A stretch of DNA of 64,000 bases from Umbelopsis ramanniana AG (taxonomy: Eukaryota; Mucoromycota; Umbelopsidomycetes; Umbelopsidales; Umbelopsidaceae), in contig NW_026252124.1 in NCBI RefSeq assembly GCF_025399195.1, positions 124,001 through 188,000 on the forward strand. The letters are read 5' to 3'. Positions 1 through 15,077 of this stretch are shown here, one piece after another (positions within the stretch are counted from its first letter, which is position 1; the number at the start of each line of letters is the position of its first letter). The notes beneath the pieces were generated by a model. That model searched no databases, was not told the origin of the DNA, and saw nothing but the letters and a program-made list of their open reading frames with translations. The position numbers and the translations under genes are program-made.

Positions 1-260
1 CTCAGCAGGTTTATTGCATTTATTGGTTTGGAGAGGGGGGGGGTATAAGATTTAGCAGCTGGGTATGCGGTAAGGTATGGCTAGTGAAAAACAGTGTGGC
101 TCATGCTCAGTTCATGTACTTCCATCTCATTCATCTTGTAGTAGTTGAGTTCATCTCGTATAGCCGATTTGATATTTGGCGTTAGATTCATATAGGTTGC
201 ATCAGCATGCTGTCAGAGGCAAAATAGATCATTAGCTGGATGTCCAAATTGATTCTCAGC

Positions 261-917
261 CTAACCACAGCAACGTACCGGTTTTCTATTGTACTTGGTC
301 CCGGATAGCGCAGGCACCACCTGGACCTCTTCATTCCAAGCGAGTGAACTCTTTCTCTGTGGAACATTGGGGGAAGCCGTAGGAGTATGGTACATTGGGT
401 CTTTCATATGGAAGTTATCCATGGAATAGTACCCCATGGGCGCTGCATACGGATGGTGCCATGGGATGGTTTCGAGTTTTGGCATGGACAATTGAGAAGC
501 ATAGTATAGATCACTAACAGAAGGAATATCAAAGTTGGGTGGAAACGTAGCCATCTTTTTCTTCAAGATTGGCTTCAGTACGGTTCTCTGCTGGCCTGAA
601 GTCGACTGTGTCTTGATCTTCTTCACACCTGGCGTATCCATTGATTAGCGCGCAGATACAGCTATACTGATGGTAAAGGACCCAGCTTACCTGGTCCAGA
701 AGGCATAATCTTCTTTGGTATGTTTATAGATGATTTAACCGTAGACCACCATTCTTTCAAAGTTTGTATGTTCGTCACTTGATTGGCTGCTGATAGCTCT
801 AAATTATCACAATTGAGAATGATGGAATGCTCGAATTGGACCCTTTCTCGAGAACTACTTACCATGCGAGGATTTTCGTCCATCTTCAGCCGTTTTTTTC
901 TTGCTTATCTCGAACAT
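261..917 (-). CDS. Small protein of unknown function (about 176 aa)
   Basis: I do not recognise this family. The preferred model has three exons, 917-863, 798-691 and 628-261. It starts at the ATG at 917, uses donors GTAAGT and GTAAGC and acceptors TTTAG and CCAG, and stays in frame to give 176 aa. An alternative starts at the ATG at 883 without the first intron and gives 186 aa. Both share a C-terminal half rich in Pro, Met, Tyr and His, a basic run (KPILKKK) and the ending RKPVRCCG. That ending has paired cysteines but is not a CaaX box. No signal peptide or membrane segment is visible. The start is the least certain part, because more upstream exons could exist. Confidence 0.5.
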
Positions 918-1975
918 CTTGGCTAATTGAAGGATGTACCTGGTTGTAAGTTTTAAGCTATCGCATGACATACACGTAAATCCTTCATTGTACCTGAAAT
1001 GAGTGGTCTCTGATCTGTGGCAACTGACAAGCCGTGCATAGTGGAAAGGAGTGGAGAGGGACCGGCGACGGTAAAAAAAAAAAATTGAAAAAAAAAATAC
1101 AGGCAGATAAACGGTAAGAGCGGTGTGGTCCAGAAGCAATGTTTGGAATCGCCACAAGCTGCATCACCTATATAAACAACCAATCGAGTCGGGATATTTT
1201 CGAGATGATGAAAATAAAAACATACAGAACCGTAACGTTTAAGACCAGTTGTTGGCTTTAGTGACTCTGACCTATGACTGTTCAGTTACAAAAGCAACTA
1301 CAGCGCCTTCTTTATTATGTTCAACCACTTTTGGAAGTGAAAGACATAAAAGATATGACAAACCGAAGATGATCTAACGAACGAACGACAGAATACAACA
1401 AAGTTTTTTTCCATTTGTGCAATGGTAGTGGTCACAACGGGCAAACGCAGTAATGAAGATACGTCTGTATAGCTACACCTTTATTTTTTGGTGCAATGTC
1501 GACGACATACAGCTAATGAAACATTTTCTCTTTTGTTTTGTTTTGCTTAGCTTAGGCTTTTGCTATGGTCACGCTCGCCAGCTGACCGGATGCTTTAAAG
1601 CAACCATAATTGAATGGTCAAAACGAGACTAGTGGTTAATGTGAATGTGTCTGCCTTAAATAAAATTCGTTTTCTCAATCTTTAGAAGACAGACATGCTG
1701 GATGCCGAGCCGAGTGGGAAAGAAGTTCAGTCAGAAAGGTATCATGTTGAAAATACAATGCATTAGCTAGGGATTATATTTCATAGTATTATATGTGGCT
1801 TAATGGGATGTTGATGTTTTTGGGGTGGAGGAGAGGTATGTTGCGCCAGGATCCAAGGAATGTGAATCTGAACCAAGGCATAATTCAATAGGGCTAAAAT
1901 ACAAACAATTCATAATATACAAAATCAATCTACATAACTGGAATAAATAGCATAGTGGATGACAAAAGCCTCTTT
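918..1975. other. Intergenic stretch, no gene seen
   Basis: This stretch of about 1.06 kb lies between the start of the small unknown gene and the 3' end of the coiled-coil gene. It has an A-rich/T-rich low-complexity patch at 1073-1099 and otherwise only short open frames lacking plausible splice partners. It should hold the upstream region of the first gene and the 3' UTR of the coiled-coil gene, including AATAAA-like sequence on the minus strand near 1945. Confidence 0.5.
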
Positions 1976-3919
1976 CTATAAGCCGTCTATATCGTCGTCG
2001 ATATCTTCATGGTTATTGGTATCGTATGCATCGAGATTACTAGCAAGACGACGGAAAAACTTGGTGCTGATACTTGGACTGCCGCGTGCAGTGGCTGCTG
2101 TTGCTGTCCATCCGGCGGAACCTCGAGGCATAGACCTTAAAACATAGCCTCCAGATGGGGCTAGTCCTCCTAAACCAAGAAGTGTATCACTAGATGAAGA
2201 TAATGGTCGAAGACCACGGCTCATGAAAGATGGTTCTGATGTTCCTTGATGCTTTTTAGTAGACGTGCTGTCGACTTTTTGAGGCGTCGGTGCTGGTGGT
2301 TGCTCGACTTGTTCCTTCACCTTGGGCCGACTTGCAACAGAAGACGAAGTGCTAGTAGAATTGCTAGCAGACATTATCTCTCGCTCCGACAGAAGGTATT
2401 TGAGACCCTCAGCAGCATGAGACCGGTCCAATGTCATGCTATCATGTTTGACGATTCTATGCCTCATATCATTTCGCATTGACAGTTCTCTTTCTATTTC
2501 CTTTTGCATTTCTTGCTTGAATTCTGCGGAGAAAACAGGTCCCTTTCAAATTGGATGGTTATTCTCATGTAATGACAGCTAGTACGCAGGTGTAGTGGGT
2601 TATTACCTTTGTAATTTCAGATTCTTTTAACATGGTACCATCCCACCCCAGACTTGGTGATTTCGGTGTGAATGTGCCTGTCATAGGAGGATCCATATCA
2701 CTAGTGTAATTGTATTGGTTCATCTGATAGATAGCATCTTGAGCTTGCTGAAGTAAATGAGCATATTCTTTGGACTGGTCGACTAATTTGACGAGCTTTT
2801 TCTCGCAATGTGTCTGGTATTCTTCCAGTTCGTTTATCCGATTCCTCAAGCGATTGTTTTCATTCAATACCTGGTAATCAAATTAGCCCATTGAAATCAA
2901 GATTATCCACATGAATCTGAAAAATACCTTTGAAACATCGCTTTGAATATTGCGAACAACGTGGTTTGTGCTAGCATTGCTTTGCTTTTGCGAATTTAGA
3001 GCTTTTTCAAGCAGTATCTGCAAATTCACGTTCATTTCTTGTGTAGTGGTGAGACTATGTTCTACTTCGGCTGTCAATTGAAGAAATTGTATGAGCTGTT
3101 ACGTCCTTCCTCATTCAGCGTTTTCTACACCTATTCACTCTTACCCAATCGCTTAGAATAGACTCCAACTTTGCTTTGAGATTCGGCCTGGAAGTTAATA
3201 CACAGGGGTTATGAGTAAAAATAAATGGCGTCGCTTCGTATTCAAACTCTTAAATGTATATACCATTTCTGCAGCCATATCGTTCAATTGCACCGATAAA
3301 CTATCCATTTCCTTGTGAAACCTTGTAAGCTCTCGGGTAGCTTCGTCTAGTTCAGCTCTTAATTTATTTCTTTCTTCAATTGGGGACATGGCTGATGCTG
3401 ATGTTGGAGAGCCATTTTCCGATCCAGAGATTCGTAAGTCGTTCATATACCGAGAGAAAGAGGACGCACTGTCATCTGGGGAATATACCGGATGTTTCGT
3501 GGCAACAGTAAGCTCAGCTTTCAAATGATCACGCTCTTGTTCTAGTTGCGATAGCTATCACAGAGGGTCAATGATGTCTTCATTACATAAGGAAAATTTG
3601 AGATTTTCGTACCTTTGCTTGCAGCTCTTCGTTGGCTTCGGAGATAGCCAAACCGAGTCTAGCAGCCATATCCAGATCACTCGCCATATTCTGTCTTTCG
3701 CGTTCCTTTTCAACAATGTATTCATGAAGTAAACGAACATCGCTGCTTGTAAGGATTTCTTTCAAGGTATATTGGGTGCCTGTAGTGACGTTAAAGCCAA
3801 GGTATTATTACCCAGAAGTGACACACGCACACATATATTTCGAGCGTACCATTCATTGACTTGGTGCTGTGATTGCCGTGAGACTCCAACCCAATGTCGA
3901 CAGACTCATATCCGGTCAT
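1976..3919 (-). CDS. Coiled-coil protein with CC1-box-like motif (putative dynein adaptor)
   Basis: Seven exons join in frame: 3919-3850, 3779-3613, 3554-3264, 3187-3145, 3070-2928, 2870-2607 and 2542-1976, giving 514 aa. Residues about 30-330 are heptad-rich coiled coil, interrupted by a Ser/Pro linker around 95-130. Residues 335-514 are mostly Ser/Thr/Pro-rich and end in an acidic tail. Residues 58-76 begin DLDMAARLG (A62, A63, G66) and run on to N-EEL. This matches the CC1 box of BICD, TRAK/Milton and Spindly adaptors, which binds dynein light intermediate chain. No clear Spindly-type motif follows it. The start is the first in-frame ATG after a likely 5' UTR intron. The structure is well supported; the dynein role is inferred from the motif. 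Confidence 0.8.
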
Positions 3920-4400
3920 TGGACTGCTGACTTGAGGGATGGGAGGAGCGAGTTCAATGTTTATGCAAGTTCCTACGAAGCTGTGAATTGGAGGCCAGTC
4001 AGTCAGCAAGGAATGAAACTCAACAAGAAGAATGTTCTAGTGTCCGCTTTTATGTCCGATGGGGGCTACAATGAGCGAAGCAGGTATAGAGACGGAAATG
4101 CGTACCTTTCGTCGTTAGCAACGAAGAATAAATGAGAGTGAGAGTAAAAATGTGGAAGGAGGTTAAGAAGAGGCGGGTTGCCATCCACCCTCGGAATTGA
4201 AATGAAATCTTTTTAGGCGGAAGAGTCAAAAGTCGATATCACTTCCGCTCTGCTTGCTTTGTACATTCCGTTTCACCATTGCCACGTCTTTCTTTGCGCC
4301 CCCCTTACATCACTTTGGGATCTCAAAGAACTCCTTGTTGAAACACCTGTTTGTTCATACCATATAACTTGTACCTCCCTCGACATCGTATGCCAATCTA
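3920..4400. promoter_or_regulatory. Divergent promoter of coiled-coil and membrane-protein genes
   Basis: About 480 bp separates two start codons pointing away from each other. On the minus side there is a probable 5' UTR intron, with a GTACGC donor near 4110 and acceptor-like CACAG near 3982, ahead of the coiled-coil start. I see no firm TATA box. Confidence 0.45.
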
Positions 4401-7042
4401 ATGACACAATGGCGGCCGTTAATCATGATCGCTGTGGGTTTAGCCATAATATACCTCGCTAGTCTACTTCAAGATCCTCCATTCACTCGACCAAAAACAC
4501 TCCATGTATCCGATCGCCCGTACTTTCAACGTAAACCTGACGAGATCGTCTTGTCGGTTGTCGGGTCGTATTTATATATGTCTGCTATTTGGATGAATGG
4601 TGAATATCCAGACAAGAATGGTATCAAGCGTGGAACGAGTCATCATGCTGTTGGTGTAAAAGGTAAGAATGCAAGCCAAAAAAGAGACGGCACTTTTGAG
4701 TGTTTGTAGTAACCAATTGCTCATTTTATCGGCAGCTACCATCAAGCAATCCCGTGCCCCACTTGAGCTATTCCGATCCAATTCGAAAATAATTGAAGCA
4801 GAAGGTAAGCTGAAGATATGGTATTGAGTAAAATGGGATATGCAATGAATAACTAGATGTTAATACTTGATGTTTTCAGCGCATTGGGAAGAACTCTTTC
4901 ATCACGACGTGAATGGCATGATTTCTCATGTTTCCAAATATCCCGACCAAGTTTCGCCTCCTGATGCGTCCGGAAAAGCTTATTTCGCAGTAATGTACCA
5001 AGAAATTGAAGGAGAGGATGTAAAGAACATTGTTCGTGTGTATTTTACCCCGCCTTCCAAGCATGAAGCGGTAGACTATGGAACTTTCAATTACAATGAG
5101 ATTGTACTACCCGGCTCTACATGGATAAGCACTTTCTCACTTGAAGATGGAATGCTGATATATACCAGGTATGTAGTTTTCCAATGCAAATACGAAAGTG
5201 GTATTTTTATTCATCCTGGTGTTGCCTTTGTTAGAGACCCCGACCGATATTACTTTAGAACTCTGCCTCTACCACCCGCAGTATTTTCACCCCACCATAC
5301 CGGTGAACCAAAGCGCATTGTTGCCTCTTCTAGCGTTGAAGGCAAAGTGATGAGAGGTACGGAACTAATGTTTTTCGTTTGCAATTGGTAAATTGCTTAT
5401 ATTAACGTTGATCGAACCAAAGGTTTAACTCAACCTACGGCATTCACCGATTATGATACAATGATTGTTAGAATACATTCACCAAGGTAGATATCCCTTT
5501 ATGTGTTTTATGCGATACTACTTATAATGAATCTAACGTACTATTTTCTAGCGACGATTCGTTGCGTGTAGCAGCACTTCGCACCTTCAAATTAGCCGAT
5601 CATGCCACTTTAAATGTGACCATCATGGACAACCTTACATCAATTGATACCACAAATGATCATCAGAAAGAGGTTAACGCTGGCTGGGTACTTCGAGAAC
5701 GTGCAGATATGCGTGATGCTCCACAATTTCATGAAGATTACTCGCCAATGAACGACAACCCGTACTATCAACCTGAAAAAGTTGTGAAAATGCCGAAACT
5801 TGCAGCTGGTAAGGACAATAAACCAATGATGATGCAGCGCATATTTATCTTGGTTTTAATCTATTGATATGCATTGCAGCAAGATCAAAATCGTTGAAAA
5901 CACTCATGTACCCATTCAAAAGCTATTTGATGAGCGTCGATTATGTTGATGACTACGAATTGCTGGAAATCTCTCAGAAGAAGTGGATGAAAGTCGTACG
6001 TCTGTGGAAATCACAATCAAAGGCAGGTATGCCTGGCGGTGTTTTTGTCGATTCAAATTACAACGAGGACATTATTGTACCCTACGTTGAAGGCAATTAT
6101 GAACAAGAATTCGTCGGTGCTGCACTGAATTCGGATGGTAACATTTGTGTTGCTTGGACGGATTTCAACAATCTCTTCATATACAAGCGTGGATTTGGCC
6201 AGGCAAACTGGACAGCCCATAAATTGGTTGACCAAGGATTGGCCGACGAAGAAAAGTCGAAAATAGCACCTCATGTTATCAAAGTTTTAGATATGAGATG
6301 GGGCGCACCTTGGGGAATCACTTGGTACCCTGGCCATGCTCGATCGGTGGTACGTACCTTGAACGACTTGACCTGAATGTACCTCATTGTATTAATCGCA
6401 TTTATCCACTTAAGGGTGTGGCATCTGTAGAGGTCTGGAACGCAACCCAGTCTGTAGATGTGGTCCCTGAAAATATATTATGTAAGTGCCTGGATTTCTG
6501 CCACCGCCCCGCCTTGGCCAATAGATGCTAACTTGTAAAACAATACAATAAGTGGTTGCCATGAAAGATGGCCGTGTGCATTCGTTTGATTTGGAGAATA
6601 CAGAAGAAAAAGCTCCATCAGGATTTTACAGCTTCTTGACCCAACAATTGGGCATGTTGATAAGTACGTTTTTCATCATCATCACGGCTGTCATCCTACT
6701 TTGGTGTAGTAACATGTTCATCATTTTATTCTTCAGTGATGCTGGGTACGATTGCGTTGTTTGTGATCAACGAGGTAAAAAATTATCCAACCACACCCTA
6801 GTGGTTCGGATACCCAGTTGTTCTCATTTTGATATCTCTACATTCAATATGTACCACGTAGAATCACCATGTTCGTTGTAAGGGCATTTAGCGAAGAAAA
6901 AGGACCAAATACGAATAAAATTAATACATTGACCAAGAATACTATTGCCGAGGATACAGCGCTACAAAATGTTTGGGGAATGGCTAACACAGAACGAAGA
7001 AAAGCAAAAGAAGACGGAGAAAGAAAACGCTATCAAAATTAG
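4401..7042 (+). CDS. Two-pass membrane protein with large lumenal domain, unknown function
   Basis: Eleven exons join in frame to give 637 aa: 4401-4662, 4736-4804, 4880-5168, 5235-5356, 5423-5486, 5552-5808, 5880-6349, 6415-6481, 6553-6663, 6737-6758 and 6862-7042. Residues about 7-24 form an N-terminal hydrophobic anchor. A long beta-rich region with several NxT/S sites follows (NVT, NLT, NWT, NAT), fitting a lumenal or extracellular domain, perhaps a propeller. A second hydrophobic helix (GMLIMMLGTIALITMFVV) precedes a basic tail of about 50 residues. The tenth intron uses a GTTTGT donor; the more obvious downstream GTAAAA donor would break the frame. I recognise no family. It shares a divergent promoter with the coiled-coil gene. 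Confidence 0.75.
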
Positions 7043-7133
7043 ACAGTAGCATGCTTTTTGAAAATGCAATAAATCAAAAATTTACAGGAAACACACTGTG
7101 ATAAACAGATGTGGGAATGCATGAAGCAAGAAA

Positions 7134-7959
7134 TCATGTCATGGTATTGGATGCGAGCAAGGGGGATCTTTCACTGACTTGCTGGTTTTCTAATTCATCT
7201 TCTTCATCGTAAGTGGATGAAATACCGCCTATCAATACGCAGCAAGCCGCAAAGCAAAAGATGATAGAAAAGCAAATCATGATGGCATAATTTGTCCAGA
7301 GAATAAGTAAGCAAGTAGTGGCAGCCTTCATGATAGCTTCTGGTAGAGGAGCTTCTTCGTAAACGGTGAAGAAAAGTGTATGCGATCCTGTTTGAAGGAT
7401 ATCAAATTAATGCATGGCCGCACAGAAACCGTCAATGGTGTAGACTTGACTTACCAAATATGGCCCAACAGAATTGAAGTATGAAAGTCATGGTAGAAAA
7501 TCGGCTAATCCAGCTACTTGAAGGATTTTGGAGGAAAGTACTTTGAGATGATGACGACTGTTCACTTTGAACAGAGTGTATCGACTCAGCGATAGAGGAT
7601 GCTTTTGAGCCTCGTCGTTCGCGACCCACTCGCCTGCCACGGCGACTTCGCTGCGGTCGGCTTCGTGCGCTGGCATTTCTCCAACAAGTGGCTAATAGAA
7701 GCATGATGGCGATGACTGAGAAGACTATTGTGCCAAACAAGAACACCTGCACAGGCTGATAAGGCCCTGGTATCAATATCGAGCCACGGCCATAGGCTTT
7801 CTGCAGTTGTGCTAAAGTCTGAACAGCTAAAGCAATATTGTAGGCATTCAAAGGGATGAGCGCTATCAACGAGATTACTAGGCCAACAATACCAACAAAG
7901 CCTATTGAAAAGCCAATGGCTGTCAATGGATTATGAGAATGGGGAGCATGAGAGCTCAT
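7134..7959 (-). CDS. Tetraspan membrane protein with dileucine sorting signal
   Basis: Two exons, 7959-7455 and 7387-7134, give 252 aa. Four hydrophobic segments are visible at about residues 14-36, 69-91, 158-180 and 198-228. The loop between the second and third is Arg- and Ser-rich (SRPQRSRRGRRVGRERRGSK) and likely cytosolic. The acidic C-terminal tail contains E-R-S-P-L-L, matching the ExxxLL adaptor-binding signal that sends proteins to endosomes or the vacuole. The family is not recognised; the layout resembles fungal SUR7/tetraspan-like proteins only in general shape. A vacuolar or endosomal location is inference from the motif. Confidence 0.75.
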
Positions 7960-8071
7960 GAGTTGGCGAAGTTAGACTTGGGGGTCCGACTCCACACCAT
8001 TTAAACGTTTGATATTTGTGTATGACCATGCCCAAAAAAACAGTCTTTGTAGAAAAGTAATTCTGGTTCTT

Positions 8072-12342
<4,271 letters not shown>

Positions 12343-12512
12343 TTCAATTGTGAACAAACGCGTTGGGAATCACGTTGGTAGAACCAAAAATTGAACGCGA
12401 CAACATTCAAACTCGGCATGTCCGTGACTGTCGCCTATTTCGGCCTTCAAAAGAGAAGCTATTGCGTTCTCAGGCGAGTGGCACAGTTTCAATCTCTGTT
12501 GCCCAAATCATT
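12343..12512. promoter_or_regulatory. 170-bp divergent promoter, MSH2 / HAD phosphatase
   Basis: Only 170 bp lies between the two start codons, so both 5' UTRs and both core promoters must share it. No canonical TATA box is obvious. Confidence 0.5.
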
Positions 12513-13503
12513 ATGCCAAGAATCACTCATTGTATCTTTGACATGGTAAGATCTTGAACTTCTTTCAAAAAGCATTTCGTTGTTCTAACTTCACCGTGAT
12601 CGTACAGGACGGTCTGCTCCTAAACACGGAGCAAGTCTATTCGGAAGTTACTCAGGAAGTACTTGACAAGTACGCACCTGGACAACAGTTTACCTGGGAT
12701 TTCAAGAGCAAATTGATGGGAAGAATTGGACATGAAGTAAGTGAATCCATTTTAATGTTAATGCCATCAGCATACCGCGTATTAAGACGACATACTCAGT
12801 CTGCAGCCATGATCGTCGAACACTTCAAGCTCCCAATGACGCCCGACGAATACCTCGAAATTTCGTCCGTTATACAGGAGAGGAAATTTCCCTACTGCAA
12901 GCCCCTTCCTGGTGTCGAGAAACTGATTCAGCACCTTCATGGCCACAAGATACCCATTGCAGTTGCTACTTCATCTACGCGCTCTAAATTCGAGGCTAAG
13001 ACCAGCTCATGCAGAGACATGTTCAAGCTGTTTGATTACATTATTTGTGGCGACGATGCTGATATCAAGCGTGGCAAGCCTGCTCCTGACATTTTCTTGG
13101 CTGCCCAACGCCACCTCGGCAATCCTCCTGCAGAAAATTGTCTTGTATTTGAAGATGCCATCAATGGCATCGAAGCTGGTCTTGCAGCCAATATGCATGT
13201 AAGTACTTGTGTAGGAACAATAGCATGGTGCTTATAGACTGACATCATGCTTTACATAGGTCGTTTGGATCCCTGATGTCAATTTGTTGGAGCTGAATGG
13301 AAAGGATAATACTCATGGTGCTTCCCAAGTGTTGGAATCTATGGCTCATTTTGATCCCGAGGTAAGCGTTGGTGTGGTGTGTATATATAAACCTTGATGA
13401 TGTCTGACGAATTCCTTTCTGTTAGCATTTTGCTTTACCTGCTTACAAAGGCTCGGATTCTTCCAAGCCTACTGAGGTCATTACCGAGAAAGACTTCCAG
13501 TGA
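12513..13503 (+). CDS. HAD-superfamily phosphatase, pseudouridine-5'-phosphatase type
   Basis: Five exons, 12513-12545, 12608-12736, 12800-13198, 13260-13361 and 13426-13503, give 246 aa. HAD motif I is FDMDG with nucleophile D10 and acid D12, split by the first intron directly after Met11. Motif II is T111-S112, the motif III lysine is K147 in GKPAPD, and motif IV is the FEDA acid pair E172-D173. The helical cap after motif I and the DGLLLNTE sequence fit the HDHD1/PUDP subgroup (yeast YKL033W-A), which removes phosphate from pseudouridine 5'-monophosphate. Related phosphoglycolate or glycerol-phosphate phosphatases cannot be excluded. AATAAA lies at 13564, about 60 bp after the stop. Confidence 0.88.
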
Positions 13504-13769
13504 TGTTCTGTATTGTGATAATAGGCTGGCAAATATCTCTTAATGTTATTTTCATTTCTATTAAATAAACTAGAAGCAGCAATTGCTTTTCAGTATGGAA
13601 AATTGTCAATTATGAGAGAGAAAGTAGTGAGCAGAATAGCAAGACCCGTATGGCAATCAACTTGGTGTGTTCGGCGGCTGTCAATTTGAGGTCCAGCAAA
13701 TGTCGCCAAAAATTTCCAGCTGTGCGGGGTTCAGTCACAACTGTCACTGCACCACATACAATCCCTTCA

Positions 13770-15001
13770 ATGTCTTCCAGACGCTCAAGAGAAGACGATC
13801 GCGAAGATAGCCACCGCCGGTCGAAAAAGCATAGCCGTAGAGATCGAACCTCTCAGTCAGACGATGAAGATCATCTAATCAAGAAAGCTAGATCCATGAT
13901 CAAAGGTATGTGACCCATTCCCAACTCAACGCAGGCGCAGTACAGGAGCTAATGAAACCGCCTGTAGAGATCAGCAAAGACGACTACTTTATCAAAGCAG
14001 CTGAATTCCGCGTTTGGCTCAACGAGAAGAAGCACAAGTATTTTAACGAGCTTTCATCGGAAGACGCTCGGTATTATTTTGGCAAGTTTGTAAAAGCTTG
14101 GAATAACTTTGAACTTGACCGTATGTTACATTTCATTGATTACAACGACGTTTGCCTTTTTGTCTATCTTTATCTGACTTTCCATGTAACCTTAGAAAAA
14201 TACTATGAAGGTATCACATCGGCACAATTGTCATCACAGGACACTACGCGGTATAAATGGGGTTTCTCAAGGAACGTTGATCAACATGAACTGGATTCCA
14301 TACGGGATAGTGTTGACACCATGACGAACTCACAAAAAAAATTAAAAGAAGCTAGAGAATCGACCAGGGAATCTGCCAGCGATAGCCGTAGAGTTCGAAG
14401 AAATGTTGGACCATCGTTGCCATCCTCTAGTGGACGGCACCAAAGTGGTAAGGTTTCCTGTTTGCGGATAGAGTCAGGCTGGTATGTCAATCGTACGCTG
14501 CAAGGTAACTAAATGATGTAACGTTCTATTAGATGATGAGGATGCAATGGACAGGCGAGATCGTGAGCGAGCGGAACGAAAGCGTGAAGCCAAGGGCAAG
14601 CGACAGCGAGATGAACATGTGTTGGATGAAATAGCACCAAAAGAAACAGGTCGAGAAGCACAGCTAGCCAAACGAAGGGCGCAGAACGCTTTCCACAAGA
14701 GAGAGCGTAGTCCAGATGTTGAACTGAATGAGTCTGATTTATATGGAGATGATAGATCAAGGTACGTCGATATTCAAGCACGCACATTCGAGAACTGCTG
14801 TTAATTAAATTCTTCTATTTGCATAGCCTTGACCACTTGAAGCGACTGGAGAAACAGAAGCAGGAAAGGTTTGCAGAACGACAGCGACAAAGAACAGCTC
14901 CCATTCGAGACAAACTGGACACATACCGCGCCAAAGAAGATCAAACCATGGCGATGTTCCGGCAAATGGCTGAAGAGCAGAAAAAGCGCGGCGGACTGTG
15001 A
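13770..15001 (+). CDS. SCI1-like (style cell-cycle inhibitor 1) nuclear protein
   Basis: Five exons, 13770-13905, 13935-14120, 14196-14447, 14533-14761 and 14827-15001, give 325 aa. The N-terminus is Arg/Ser/Asp-rich (SRRSREDDRED). A conserved block follows with DDYFIKAAEFRVWL, then ELSSEDARYYF and YYEGI, the pattern I know from plant SCI1 and its eukaryotic relatives. The C-terminal half is highly charged, carries a GPSLP motif, and is predicted coiled coil. A nuclear, RNA-processing or cell-cycle role is likely from the family and composition. The first intron is unusually short: 29 nt to the first AG, or 35 nt to the next, the latter dropping two residues. The frame shift forces some junction here. 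Confidence 0.75.
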
Positions 15002-15077
15002 ATGCCCCCCATAGGTTCATTTTTTCAACCTTTTTTTTTTTTTTTTTTGACATGCTCTTCCTGTAATTTTTTCATTC

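Noticed and set aside
6552-6881. Unspliced reading of the last exons of the 637-aa membrane protein
   Set aside because: It gives a hydrophobic but incoherent C-terminus. The spliced version yields a clean membrane helix and a charged tail in frame to a stop at 7042.
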